From positions 1 to 34,167 of the forward strand of contig JAFSVL010000090.1 of NCBI GenBank assembly GCA_017445015.1: a DNA stretch of 34,167 nt, read 5' to 3'. The position numbers and the translations under genes are program-made. Position 1 is the stretch's first letter. Each line of letters opens with the position of its first letter. The DNA is from Bacteroidales bacterium (GTDB lineage Bacteria; Bacteroidota; Bacteroidia; Bacteroidales; UBA932). The notes under the pieces were generated by a model. It saw only the letters and a program-made list of their open reading frames with translations, searched no databases and was not told where the DNA came from. This document shows positions 16,694 to 24,505 of the stretch, piece after piece.

Positions 16694-19024
16694 ATGAAAC
16701 GGCTGGCGCTTGTCCTTCTGGCATCTGTCCTGTTCCCGCTGCTCTCTGAAGCGGCGGGCAGGAAAAAAACGGCCGGGGCGGAGGACGGTTTTGACGTCTA
16801 TCTGCTGATCGGCGAGGCCAATATGGCGGGCCGGGGCTTTCTGGACCCGAGGGACAAGTTTGCCTTGGACGGCGTCTTTCTTCTCAATGACCGCGGGGAA
16901 GTCGTACCTGCGACACAGCCGCTGAACCGTTATTCCTCCGTGCGTTGCCTGCTCAAGTGGCAGGCGACCTGCCTGGGCGGCGCCTTTGCCGAAGATGTGC
17001 ACCGGGCGACGGGCCGCAGGATCCTGCTGGTGGTGAATGCCCGCGGCGAGACTTCCGCCCGCCAGTGGCTGCCCGGCGCGGAAGGCATCGTCGCCAAGGC
17101 TTCTTCCGATGATTTGTTCAACGAGGGAGAGACCCTCCCTTCGCTCTACGACGAGGCCGTCCGCCGTACCCGCGAGGCGCTCCGTTACGGGAAACTCAAG
17201 GCCATCCTCTGGCACCAGGGCGAGCGGGATGCCTATGAGCAATATGCCCCGCTCTGGGCCGGAAAGGTGGAGGAAATCGCCTCTTCCCTGCGTTCCGACC
17301 TCAAGTGCGGTCCCGTCCCTTTTATCGCCGGGGAGACCAATGAGGCCTTTGAACGGAGTACTTTCATCAATCCGGAAATCCAGGGGCTTCCGAAGATGCT
17401 GTCCCGCTGTGATTATGTGCCTGCGGAAGGCTGTCTGGTGAACAAAAACCAGAAGAGTTTCAGCCGTCAGGGCGTGACGCTGCTCGGGCACCGTTATGCC
17501 TCCAAGGTGTTGCAGATGGTCTATGGCTGGAGCCCGGAGAAGGCGGATGCCGTCTGTCGCCTTGGGGGAGAGCAAGCCTATGCAGGCGCTCCGCTGGATA
17601 ACGACGGAATGTACACGCTCTGCGATTTTGATGCGCGCTGCTGTGCGGTTGGCGAGGCCAATACCCGTTTTTCGGTGGTGCCCAACCCGGCTCCGGATGC
17701 CGTGAATGCCTCCGCGCTGGTGGGACGCATCGAACTGCAAGGCGGAACCTGGGACTGTATTTCCCTTAATCCGAGCTCTCCGCTGGACTTTGGTGGCGGG
17801 AAGACGGAAATCCGTTTCAAGGTGCTTCCGCCCGCGGACGGGGCTTCCCTGAGCGTCAAGCTTACGCCCTTCCGCAGCAAATGCTGCGAGCCCGTGAAAG
17901 TGGAAATTCCCCTCAAGGCATCAGGCGGATGGCAGGAGGTCGTGGTGGACCTCTCGCAGTACGCTGCGTATTCCAATTACTTCCAGAAATTTTATCTGAT
18001 GCCTGACGGAGGGGAACGTATCCGTCGTGTCTGGTATTTTGACGATGTGCTGATTCCCGACGACGACCTTTCGTCCCTGAGCCTCTTCCGGCGGGCGGCA
18101 CCGCCCCTCAAGGCGGACAAGTCCAAATCCTGGATGAGCAATTCCATCGCCAATCCGGGCATTCTCCGGCCGGAACAGACCCTGGACGGGCGCTGGTGGC
18201 TGATGGTGCGCGGCGGTGACGGAAGACAAGGGCATAACGGCTACTTTACCCAGGAGGCGGAAGGCTTCAACCCGCTGGGAGGATGGCAGGACCACGACGC
18301 GAACCCGACGATGCCTGCGGGCTGGTGGGGCGAAGAGGACGCATCCACCGCCATCGACCCCTGCGGATTTACCGTGGACGGGACGTTCTACTATTATTAT
18401 AAGGGTATTGCCAAAGGCGGAGTCAATAGCGTGCTGGTCGCCCGGACCACGGACGGGAAGCGGTTTGAGAAGGTGCTTCCGATATGGAAGTCCGATTGCG
18501 GCGTGGCCGACGTGGGGAAATGGAACGGGAAGTACTGGCTCTATGTGGCGCGCCGGATCTATTTCTATGAGCATCCGGAATCCTCGGAAGGCGCCGTCTG
18601 CTGCGATATCCTTGAACCCGGCGGGGGACCGGACAACTGTGACTGGTACTCTATCAACGGAGGAAAAATGCTGTATATGGACGGGAAATGGTTCCTTTTC
18701 TACCAGGCGGGGGTCTGCAATCCCGATTTTCCGGGACGTATCCATGTCGCCTGGTCCGATGACCTGCTGCATTTTACGAAGGTACAGAACCCTCAGCCGC
18801 TCTTTACCCGCGGACCTCGCGGGGCGTGGGACCAGGGCGCCGTCTGGGCGCCGAGCGTCTTTGAATACGGAGGAACGCTCTACATGTATTACGAAGGCTG
18901 GGGTGTGGAAGGTGCCGTCACCAACCGCGACCGCCAGTATTTCCGTGACGGTGACGGCGGCCATTCCCAAATCGGGATTGCCGCCTGCTCCAAGGATGAT
19001 TTCCTCAAATGGTGCGGCCTATGA
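16694..19024 (+). CDS. SASA-type pseudo-esterase domain fused to five-bladed beta-propeller glycosidase-like domain
   Basis: This 776-residue protein has a type I signal peptide (VLLASVLFPLLSEAA). Residues ~33-280 are an SASA (sialate O-acetylesterase-like, SGNH) domain: VYLLIGEANMAGRG, WHQGERD (E177) and FSRQGVTLLGHRYA. The family's GQSNMAG serine is Ala42, and the DxxH pair is N252...S255, so the triad is gone. Residues ~345-455 look like a sugar-binding sandwich ending VWYFDDVLIPDDD. Residues ~465-776 are a GH43/GH32/GH117-superfamily-like propeller (NSIANPGILRPE, AIDPCGFTVDG, GGPDNCDWYSINGG, GAWDQGAVWAPSVFEYGG). This half is closely paralogous to the next gene. CAZy family and substrate are unclear. 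Its stop overlaps the next ATG (ATGA). Confidence 0.75.
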   Translation: MKRLALVLLASVLFPLLSEAAGRKKTAGAEDGFDVYLLIGEANMAGRGFLDPRDKFALDGVFLLNDRGEVVPATQPLNRYSSVRCLLKWQATCLGGAFAEDVHRATGRRILLVVNARGETSARQWLPGAEGIVAKASSDDLFNEGETLPSLYDEAVRRTREALRYGKLKAILWHQGERDAYEQYAPLWAGKVEEIASSLRSDLKCGPVPFIAGETNEAFERSTFINPEIQGLPKMLSRCDYVPAEGCLVNKNQKSFSRQGVTLLGHRYASKVLQMVYGWSPEKADAVCRLGGEQAYAGAPLDNDGMYTLCDFDARCCAVGEANTRFSVVPNPAPDAVNASALVGRIELQGGTWDCISLNPSSPLDFGGGKTEIRFKVLPPADGASLSVKLTPFRSKCCEPVKVEIPLKASGGWQEVVVDLSQYAAYSNYFQKFYLMPDGGERIRRVWYFDDVLIPDDDLSSLSLFRRAAPPLKADKSKSWMSNSIANPGILRPEQTLDGRWWLMVRGGDGRQGHNGYFTQEAEGFNPLGGWQDHDANPTMPAGWWGEEDASTAIDPCGFTVDGTFYYYYKGIAKGGVNSVLVARTTDGKRFEKVLPIWKSDCGVADVGKWNGKYWLYVARRIYFYEHPESSEGAVCCDILEPGGGPDNCDWYSINGGKMLYMDGKWFLFYQAGVCNPDFPGRIHVAWSDDLLHFTKVQNPQPLFTRGPRGAWDQGAVWAPSVFEYGGTLYMYYEGWGVEGAVTNRDRQYFRDGDGGHSQIGIAACSKDDFLKWCGL

Positions 19025-21288
19025 AAAATCGCGCTGTCTTCCTGCTTGGCTGCCTTTTCGCGTTTTCCTGCTCCCCGTTGCGCGATGGGGAGGTGACGCG
19101 TTTTGCCGTCCGGCTTCCCTCCGATGCGGAGACCCGGGTACACATGGGCGCGAAGGCAGGGGAGACCTATCCGCTGCTTTGGTCTCCGGGAGACCGTATC
19201 TGCGTGAACGGACGCACCTCCTCTCCGGTGGATATCGCTGAAACCGGTACGCGCGAGGCGCATTTTACCTTTTCCGGAACGCTGGCGGCACCTTTTCTTG
19301 CCGTTCATCCCGAAAGTGCCTATCTGGACGGAACACGGCTGCGCTTCCCTTCGGTACAGACGCACAAGGATGCCTCCTGTGCCTATAACAGCAGCGTCCT
19401 GGCCGGCCGTTCACAGCAGTTGGAGGAAGGGATTGCGCTGCAGGCCGTCAGCGGTTACATCCGTTTCCGCATCGACAAGGGCGATTATTCCGGCACGCTG
19501 AAGAAACTCTCGCTGCGCGGCAATGGCGGGGCTCCGCTGGCGGGCGATTTTTCGCTGGGGTTCGATGCGGACGGTGCTCCGGAACTCGGTCCCTGCATCG
19601 CCCCGGCGGAGGAAGTCGTGCTCAGCGCGCTTTCCGCTTCCGGTGAATACATCGTGGCCCTGCCGCCGGTGGACCTCCCGCAGGGTTTTACCCTGACCGT
19701 CTATGGCAGCCGGTCGGATTTTATGCGGGTGCGGACGACGGACCCGGTGCGGATCCGCTCCGGCGTGCTACTCAATGCCCCGGCCCTGAGTTATGCGGCG
19801 AACGGGACCCTCATCGACGGGAGCGTCCCGGACTACCTTTCCGGAGAGGCCCCGGACCTTTACCTGCTGACGGATTTTGAGACCCGCTACTGTGAGCGTG
19901 TAGCCGCGACGGTGGATTTTGCGACCTGCGCAAATCCCTTGAAGGAAGGGATCAACCCTTCGGATTCCTGCCTGCAGATTACCACCGCCGGCCGGACCTA
20001 CGACTGTGCCGCGCTGTATTCCCCCTTTTCGCTGGACTACGGGCTGCGGACCGCGGAAATCCGGATGAAGGTGCTGCCTCCGCGGGCGAATGCGCCCTTT
20101 GCCATCAAACTGTCGCCCGTCAATACGGCAACCTGTCCCGAAACGCTGCTCAGTTGCACGCTGGGACCCGCAGGGGAGTGGCAGGAAATCAGTTTCGACC
20201 TTTCGCCCTATGTCCGATATTCGAATTTCTACCGTCGTATCTATGTCTATCCGGATTACGGTGTAAAGCTTTCCTCCGTCTGGTATATTGACGATCTATA
20301 TGTTCCGGACGACGATATTTCCGCCTTTTCGCTCTTTAAGCGTGCCGCCCCGCCGATGCTGCCGGACCCCTCGAAATTTTGGATGAGCAATTCCATCGCC
20401 AATCCGCATATCCTCACGCCGGAGCGGACGCTGGACGGAAAGTGGTGGCTGCTGACCCGCGGCGGCGACAAATACAAAGGCCGTCTGGGGTATTATACGC
20501 AGGACGCAGCGTCCTTTCACCCGCTCGGGCCTTGGCAGTACCATCCGGGCAATCCCATCATTGACGTGAACATTCACGGCGAGGAAGTAGATTCCTTCCA
20601 GGCCATCGACCCCTGCGGATTTGTCGTGGACGGTGTCTTTTACCTTTATTACAAAGGAAACGGCTGGAAGGACGGGGCGATGACGAGCACCGTCCTGCTG
20701 GCGACATCCACGGACGGGCAGACATTCACCCCGGTCATGACGCCGTGGAAGTCCGGAATCGGTGTGGCGGATGTAGTGCAGTGGAATGGAAAGTACTGGC
20801 TCTATGTAGCGCGGCGCATCTATGAATTTACAGACCTGATGAGCGGGGAGGGTGCCGTTGAGCACAAGGACATCCTTCTGCCCGGAGGAGGGCCGGACAA
20901 CTGCGACTGGTACTCCATCAACGGCGGCAAACTGTTCTATATGGACGGCCGCTGGTTCCTGTTCTATCAGGCGGGGACCCGCAACCCGGATTTTCCGGGC
21001 CGCTTCCATGTGGCCTGGTCGTCGGATATGTTGCATTGGACCAAGGTGGGCAATCCCCGCCCGCTGTTTACCCGGGGGCCGCGCGGAGCCTGGGATCAGG
21101 GGGCCATCTGGGCGCCCAGCGTCTTTGAATGGCAGGGGAATCTGTATATGTACTATGAGGGTTGGGGCATCGAGGGCGCGGTACCGAACCGTGACGAGGC
21201 CTATTTCCTTGATAAAATCGGCGGGCATTCGCAAATAGGCATAGCCGTATGCTCCAAAACGGATTTCCTTAACTGGTGTGGACTATGA
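19021..21288 (+). CDS. Fimbrillin-like lipoprotein fused to five-bladed beta-propeller glycosidase-like domain
   Basis: ATG 19021 is preferred over the in-frame ATG at 19009 because it overlaps the previous stop as ATGA and gives a proper lipoprotein signal (FLLGCLFAFSC, Cys17). The protein is 755 residues. Residues ~25-270 are the fimbrillin-like module: TRVHMG (R39), LLWSPGDRICVNG, APFLAVHPESAY, and closing NGTLIDG. A sandwich domain with WYIDDLYVPDDD follows. The last ~310 residues are a beta-propeller highly similar to the preceding gene (WMSNSIANPHILTPE, GVADVVQWNGKYWLYVARR, GAWDQGAIWAPSVFE, and an identical NWCGL/KWCGL end). Lipid anchoring suggests surface display, against a probably periplasmic paralogue. 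It is likely a glycoside hydrolase of the GH43-like superfamily; family not assigned. Confidence 0.75.
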   Translation: MKNRAVFLLGCLFAFSCSPLRDGEVTRFAVRLPSDAETRVHMGAKAGETYPLLWSPGDRICVNGRTSSPVDIAETGTREAHFTFSGTLAAPFLAVHPESAYLDGTRLRFPSVQTHKDASCAYNSSVLAGRSQQLEEGIALQAVSGYIRFRIDKGDYSGTLKKLSLRGNGGAPLAGDFSLGFDADGAPELGPCIAPAEEVVLSALSASGEYIVALPPVDLPQGFTLTVYGSRSDFMRVRTTDPVRIRSGVLLNAPALSYAANGTLIDGSVPDYLSGEAPDLYLLTDFETRYCERVAATVDFATCANPLKEGINPSDSCLQITTAGRTYDCAALYSPFSLDYGLRTAEIRMKVLPPRANAPFAIKLSPVNTATCPETLLSCTLGPAGEWQEISFDLSPYVRYSNFYRRIYVYPDYGVKLSSVWYIDDLYVPDDDISAFSLFKRAAPPMLPDPSKFWMSNSIANPHILTPERTLDGKWWLLTRGGDKYKGRLGYYTQDAASFHPLGPWQYHPGNPIIDVNIHGEEVDSFQAIDPCGFVVDGVFYLYYKGNGWKDGAMTSTVLLATSTDGQTFTPVMTPWKSGIGVADVVQWNGKYWLYVARRIYEFTDLMSGEGAVEHKDILLPGGGPDNCDWYSINGGKLFYMDGRWFLFYQAGTRNPDFPGRFHVAWSSDMLHWTKVGNPRPLFTRGPRGAWDQGAIWAPSVFEWQGNLYMYYEGWGIEGAVPNRDEAYFLDKIGGHSQIGIAVCSKTDFLNWCGL

Positions 21289-23198
21289 AAAAAATGTGGA
21301 TGCTTTGGGCTGTCCTGCTCTGCAGCATACCCTCCCTGCCGGCAAGGTCCCAGTGGACTGCGGAACAGGCCCAGACCTGGTGGGACGGGACGGAATGGAC
21401 CGTGGGAATGACCCTGCAAGTTCCCGCAGGAGAGGGACTTCCCAAAGCGTTTCAGGATGAACTTCAGTTGTGCAGGGACCTGGGCTGCAATGCGGTGCAG
21501 TTGATGCTGGACTGCTCCAGCCCTGCAGGCGACCGGCTGCGCCTGGCCCTGGAAGCGGTAAACGGGGCCGGGATGCAGGCCGTCGTGGCAACGGCGAATA
21601 CGCTGGACCCGGCACCGCTCTGCGCGAAGTTTGCCGCCGACAAACGTATCCTCGCATGGAATCTGCTGCCCGATGCGGAATCGGCCCTGGACGGCGTAAA
21701 GGAAGTGATACCCGTCATTTCCGGGATTTTTTCGGCCGTCCGTGCCAAAAATGTGCGGCAGCCGCTCTGTGCGACGGTGGACTGCCCTTATCCGTACAGC
21801 GACAGGCCCTTCGGCCGCATTGACATTTTTTCGGCGATGGCCATGCAGGGCGACATCTTCGCCTTCCGCTGCAAGGGCCCGGTGAAGGAGTTGCAGGACT
21901 GCATCGGCAGGTTCAGCGTTTTCCGCAGGCCCCTGCTCTGTCTGGATTATCTCGACCGTGAAGGAGAATCGACCCTGGACCGCTGCCTTCCGCTGCTTAA
22001 AAAAGAGAAAGTGGGGGCGTTCTGTCCTTTGAGCGCCATCTGGAAGGAGGGGGAAACCCCTTTCAGCGTGGCTGAACCCGATATGTTCCGGCGCCTCGCT
22101 CTCAAAAAGGATATCGCCGGCGCAAATGCGGCTTTCCGGGAGACCGGCTGGGGCATCAGCGCCCCGGACCCTGCCAGCGTCAGGCAGTGGACGGCACAGC
22201 AGGCCCGGGACTGGTGGGCCAGGCAGGAGTGGCCGGTGGGCTGTATGATGACACCCCTGGGTAGCCGGAACCAGTATGGCGTGTGGCAGGCGGAGACCTT
22301 TGACCCGGCGGTGCTCACACGGGAATTCAATGTCTGCAAGAACCTCGGGTTCAATGTGGTGCGCCTCTATCTGCATGAAGATATGTGGTTCCAGGATGCG
22401 GAAGGCTTCAAGGCGCGTATCGACGAGGTGCTCTCCATCGCTGCCGCGCGGGGCATCCGGATTACCTTCACTTTCTGTACCAACGGAGGCTCCAGCCGCC
22501 CCAGTCCCGACGGGGTACAGCCCCCTCATGCAGGCTGGGTGCAGAGTCCCAAAGACGATATCTTCTTTGACGAGTCTCGCTGGCCGCAGTTCAAGGCCTA
22601 TATGCAGGATATCCTCCGGACTTTCGGGAAGGATGAGCGCATCTTCTACTGGCTCCTTTGGAACGAACCGGAAAACCTGCGCTCGGCCCAGCGCCGCCGT
22701 GACGTGATGAAACTGATGGCCCGGATGTACGAATGGGCCTGGGAGGTGCGGCCTTCGCAGCCGCTTTCCAGTTCGCCCTGGTTCCCCTTCAACCCTGACG
22801 GGAGCCTGCGTTCGCGTTATGACGTGGAAGCCTTCGCGCATTGTTATTCGGACATTTGCGTGTTCCACTGCTATCGTCCGCCCCTGCAGTTGGAGAAATT
22901 TATCGCTACGCTTTCGCAGCTGCGCCGGCCCATGGTCTGCGAGGAATATATGGCGCGGAATCTTGGCTCCCATTTCGATTTCTACCTTCCGGTTCTCAAA
23001 AGGGAAAAGATAGCGGCCATCAACTGGGGGCTGGTACATACCTTTGCACCTGGCGAAAAGCCCGATGCGATATGGCAGCATGGGATTTTCTACAATGATG
23101 CGAAGACGCCCTATAATCCTGCAGAAGTGGACTTTATCCGCAGTGTCTGTGCTGATAAATCCACGGCCGGGCAGGGCGCACGATATCCCTTGGAATAA
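21285..23198 (+). CDS. Clan GH-A-like glycosidase with degenerate duplicated N-terminal half
   Basis: The start at 21285 overlaps the previous stop (ATGA) and gives signal peptide MKKMWMLWAVLLCSIPSLPARS; 637 residues. The chain has two homologous TIM-barrel-type halves. The C-terminal half (~301-637: QWTAQQARDWWARQEWPVG, FNVVRLYLHEDMWF, WLLWNEPENL, RRPMVCEEYM, INWGLV) has the expected acid/base Glu461 and nucleophile Glu554. The N-terminal half (~24-265) repeats the plan in shorter form (QWTAEQAQTWWDGTEWTVG, CNAVQLML, FRRPLLCLDYL, LLKKEKVGAF), but the matching positions are Asp130 (LLPDAES) and Asp221 (CLDYL), and the Asn before the acid/base is Pro. That half is probably inactive or repurposed. 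Such proteins are often labelled cellulase or 1,4-beta-xylanase; the substrate is not established. It is closely related to the next gene. Confidence 0.78.
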   Translation: MKKMWMLWAVLLCSIPSLPARSQWTAEQAQTWWDGTEWTVGMTLQVPAGEGLPKAFQDELQLCRDLGCNAVQLMLDCSSPAGDRLRLALEAVNGAGMQAVVATANTLDPAPLCAKFAADKRILAWNLLPDAESALDGVKEVIPVISGIFSAVRAKNVRQPLCATVDCPYPYSDRPFGRIDIFSAMAMQGDIFAFRCKGPVKELQDCIGRFSVFRRPLLCLDYLDREGESTLDRCLPLLKKEKVGAFCPLSAIWKEGETPFSVAEPDMFRRLALKKDIAGANAAFRETGWGISAPDPASVRQWTAQQARDWWARQEWPVGCMMTPLGSRNQYGVWQAETFDPAVLTREFNVCKNLGFNVVRLYLHEDMWFQDAEGFKARIDEVLSIAAARGIRITFTFCTNGGSSRPSPDGVQPPHAGWVQSPKDDIFFDESRWPQFKAYMQDILRTFGKDERIFYWLLWNEPENLRSAQRRRDVMKLMARMYEWAWEVRPSQPLSSSPWFPFNPDGSLRSRYDVEAFAHCYSDICVFHCYRPPLQLEKFIATLSQLRRPMVCEEYMARNLGSHFDFYLPVLKREKIAAINWGLVHTFAPGEKPDAIWQHGIFYNDAKTPYNPAEVDFIRSVCADKSTAGQGARYPLE

Positions 23199-23218
23199 TC
23201 CGTGTAACGAATAGAGAG

Positions 23219-24367
23219 ATGATGAAAAAGATTTTGATGCTTGTTGCGCTCGCCGGCCTCTGCCTGGGTGCCGAGGCGGCCAATAAGAAGAAGACGGAAG
23301 CGCCGGTCCGGCCTGTCTGCACGCAGTGGACCCCTGAACAGGCGCGTGCCTGGTGGGCGGATAAGGAGTGGCCGGTAGGCTGCTGCTTTGTTCCCTCCTA
23401 TGCCGTGAACCAGTTCGAGATGTGGCAGGACGAGACGTTCAATCTCCCTGTGCTGGACAAGGAGTTCGGCCTGTGCGAGGAACTGGGATTCAACCTTGTG
23501 CGCATCTATCTGCACGAAAAACTCTGGTGGGCGGATGCCGACGCTTTCAAGAAGAAGATTGACAAGGTGCTCGAATGCTGCGCCTCCCACGGCCTGAAGG
23601 TGACGTTCACCTTCTGTACCAATGGCGGCGGCGAGCAGGAACTCGGTCCCCAGCCCGCCCCCCAGCCGGGGATCCATGGCGGCGGGCGCTGGTGCTGCAG
23701 TCCCTCTACCGAGATGATGAACAATCCGGAACTCTGGCCCCGGTTCAAGGCCTATCTGCAGGATATCCTGCGGACTTACGGCAATGACGACCGCATCCTT
23801 TACTGGTGCCTCCAGAATGAGCCGGAGAACATCAAGAAGGACCGCGACCCGCTGGAGTGGATGAAGGCCCTTTATCAGTGGGCCTGGGAAGTGCGCCCCT
23901 CGCAGCCGCTTTCCTCACCGGTTTGGCAGCGTCCCGGTTTCCACGGAGCGACCACCAAGCTCGACGAGATCGTCGTGGCGCTCGGCTGGTCCGACATCAT
24001 TACCTTCCATTGCTACTATGGTCCCGAAGAACTGGAAACCTTCATCAAGATGCTTTCCCGTTTCCGCCGACCGATGGTGTGCCAGGAGTATATGGGACGC
24101 ACGCTGGGCAGCACCTTCGAGTTCTGCATGCCGGTTCTCAAGCGCGAGAAGGTCGGTGCCCTGAACTGGGGCCTTGTGGAGGGAAAGTGCAAATACCGCT
24201 ATCCCTGGGGGCATAAGCCCGAACAGGGGGAGCCTGACATTTGGTTCCACAGTATTTTCTGGGAGGATTATACCCCCTGGAGGGAGTCCGAGGTGCAGTT
24301 CATCAAACAGGAAACGGCGGACAAGTCCGTTGCGGGCAAAGAGGCGAAATATCCCATTGGCAAATAA
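23219..24367 (+). CDS. Clan GH-A-like glycosidase, single domain, with signal peptide
   Basis: This 382-residue protein has a type I signal peptide (MMKKILMLVALAGLCLGAEA) followed by a Lys-rich segment (NKKKTEAPVRP). The start may be 23219 or the adjacent ATG at 23222; GAGAG lies just upstream. The single TIM-barrel domain matches the C-terminal half of the preceding gene: QWTPEQARAWWADKEWPVG, FNLVRIYLHEKLWW, TFTFCTNGGG, CLQNEPENI with acid/base Glu201, RRPMVCQEYM with nucleophile Glu290, and LNWGLVEGKCKYRYPWG. Both catalytic residues are present, so it is probably active on a beta-linked glycan in the periplasm (inference). It follows the previous gene by 20 nt and is the last gene before the palindrome at 24372. 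Confidence 0.82.
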   Translation: MMKKILMLVALAGLCLGAEAANKKKTEAPVRPVCTQWTPEQARAWWADKEWPVGCCFVPSYAVNQFEMWQDETFNLPVLDKEFGLCEELGFNLVRIYLHEKLWWADADAFKKKIDKVLECCASHGLKVTFTFCTNGGGEQELGPQPAPQPGIHGGGRWCCSPSTEMMNNPELWPRFKAYLQDILRTYGNDDRILYWCLQNEPENIKKDRDPLEWMKALYQWAWEVRPSQPLSSPVWQRPGFHGATTKLDEIVVALGWSDIITFHCYYGPEELETFIKMLSRFRRPMVCQEYMGRTLGSTFEFCMPVLKREKVGALNWGLVEGKCKYRYPWGHKPEQGEPDIWFHSIFWEDYTPWRESEVQFIKQETADKSVAGKEAKYPIGK

Positions 24368-24371
24368 TCTT

Positions 24372-24478
24372 TGCTATGCGTATTGCATCAGGTTGCTATC
24401 TGCTCCCTGTTGCTTCGCAACTCTATCAGGGTAAATGGTCGCAGGTAGCAAACCTTCTGCAAATGAGCGCGCATAGCA
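24372..24478. repeat. 107-nt imperfect palindrome in the 138-nt intergenic gap
   Basis: Nested arms pair in order: TGCTATGCG (24372-24380) with CGCATAGCA (24470-24478); the 24390-24403 arm with 24441-24455 (GCTATCTGC against GCAGGTAGC, one mismatch that would be a G-U wobble in RNA); CCCTG (24405-24409) with CAGGG (24427-24431); and a central GTTGC-TTC-GCAAC hairpin (24409-24421), which takes its first G from the CCCTG arm. It starts 5 nt after the stop at 24367 and is followed by a T-rich run (24481-24497). It could be a terminator/attenuator, an mRNA-stabilising structure, a small RNA or a mobile-repeat remnant. A 38-codon frame inside it (24376-24492) is probably incidental. Confidence 0.6.
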
Positions 24479-24480
24479 CA

Positions 24481-24505
24481 TTTAATTTTTAATTTATAGA
24501 TAATC
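24481..24505 (+). promoter_or_regulatory. AT-rich leader before the fimbrillin-SGNH gene, possible promoter
   Basis: The stretch between the palindrome and the ATG at 24506 is almost all A/T, in contrast to the GC-rich surroundings, and contains TAATTTTT and TAATTTAT, loosely like the Bacteroidota -7 element TAnnTTTG. No well-spaced -33 TTTG is present. It may start a second transcript or simply supply a low-structure ribosome-binding region. Confidence 0.25.

Noticed and set aside
21285-22190. First half of the duplicated GH-A gene considered as a separate pseudogene
   Set aside because: The frame continues without a stop or frameshift into the second half and the signal peptide serves both, so it is a degenerate domain, not a broken gene.
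24376-24492. 38-codon frame MRIASGCYLLPVASQLYQGKW... considered as a third small protein
   Set aside because: It lacks the C-x11-C spacing and EEDxxFxWE end, and lies inside a palindrome whose base pairing explains the sequence better.
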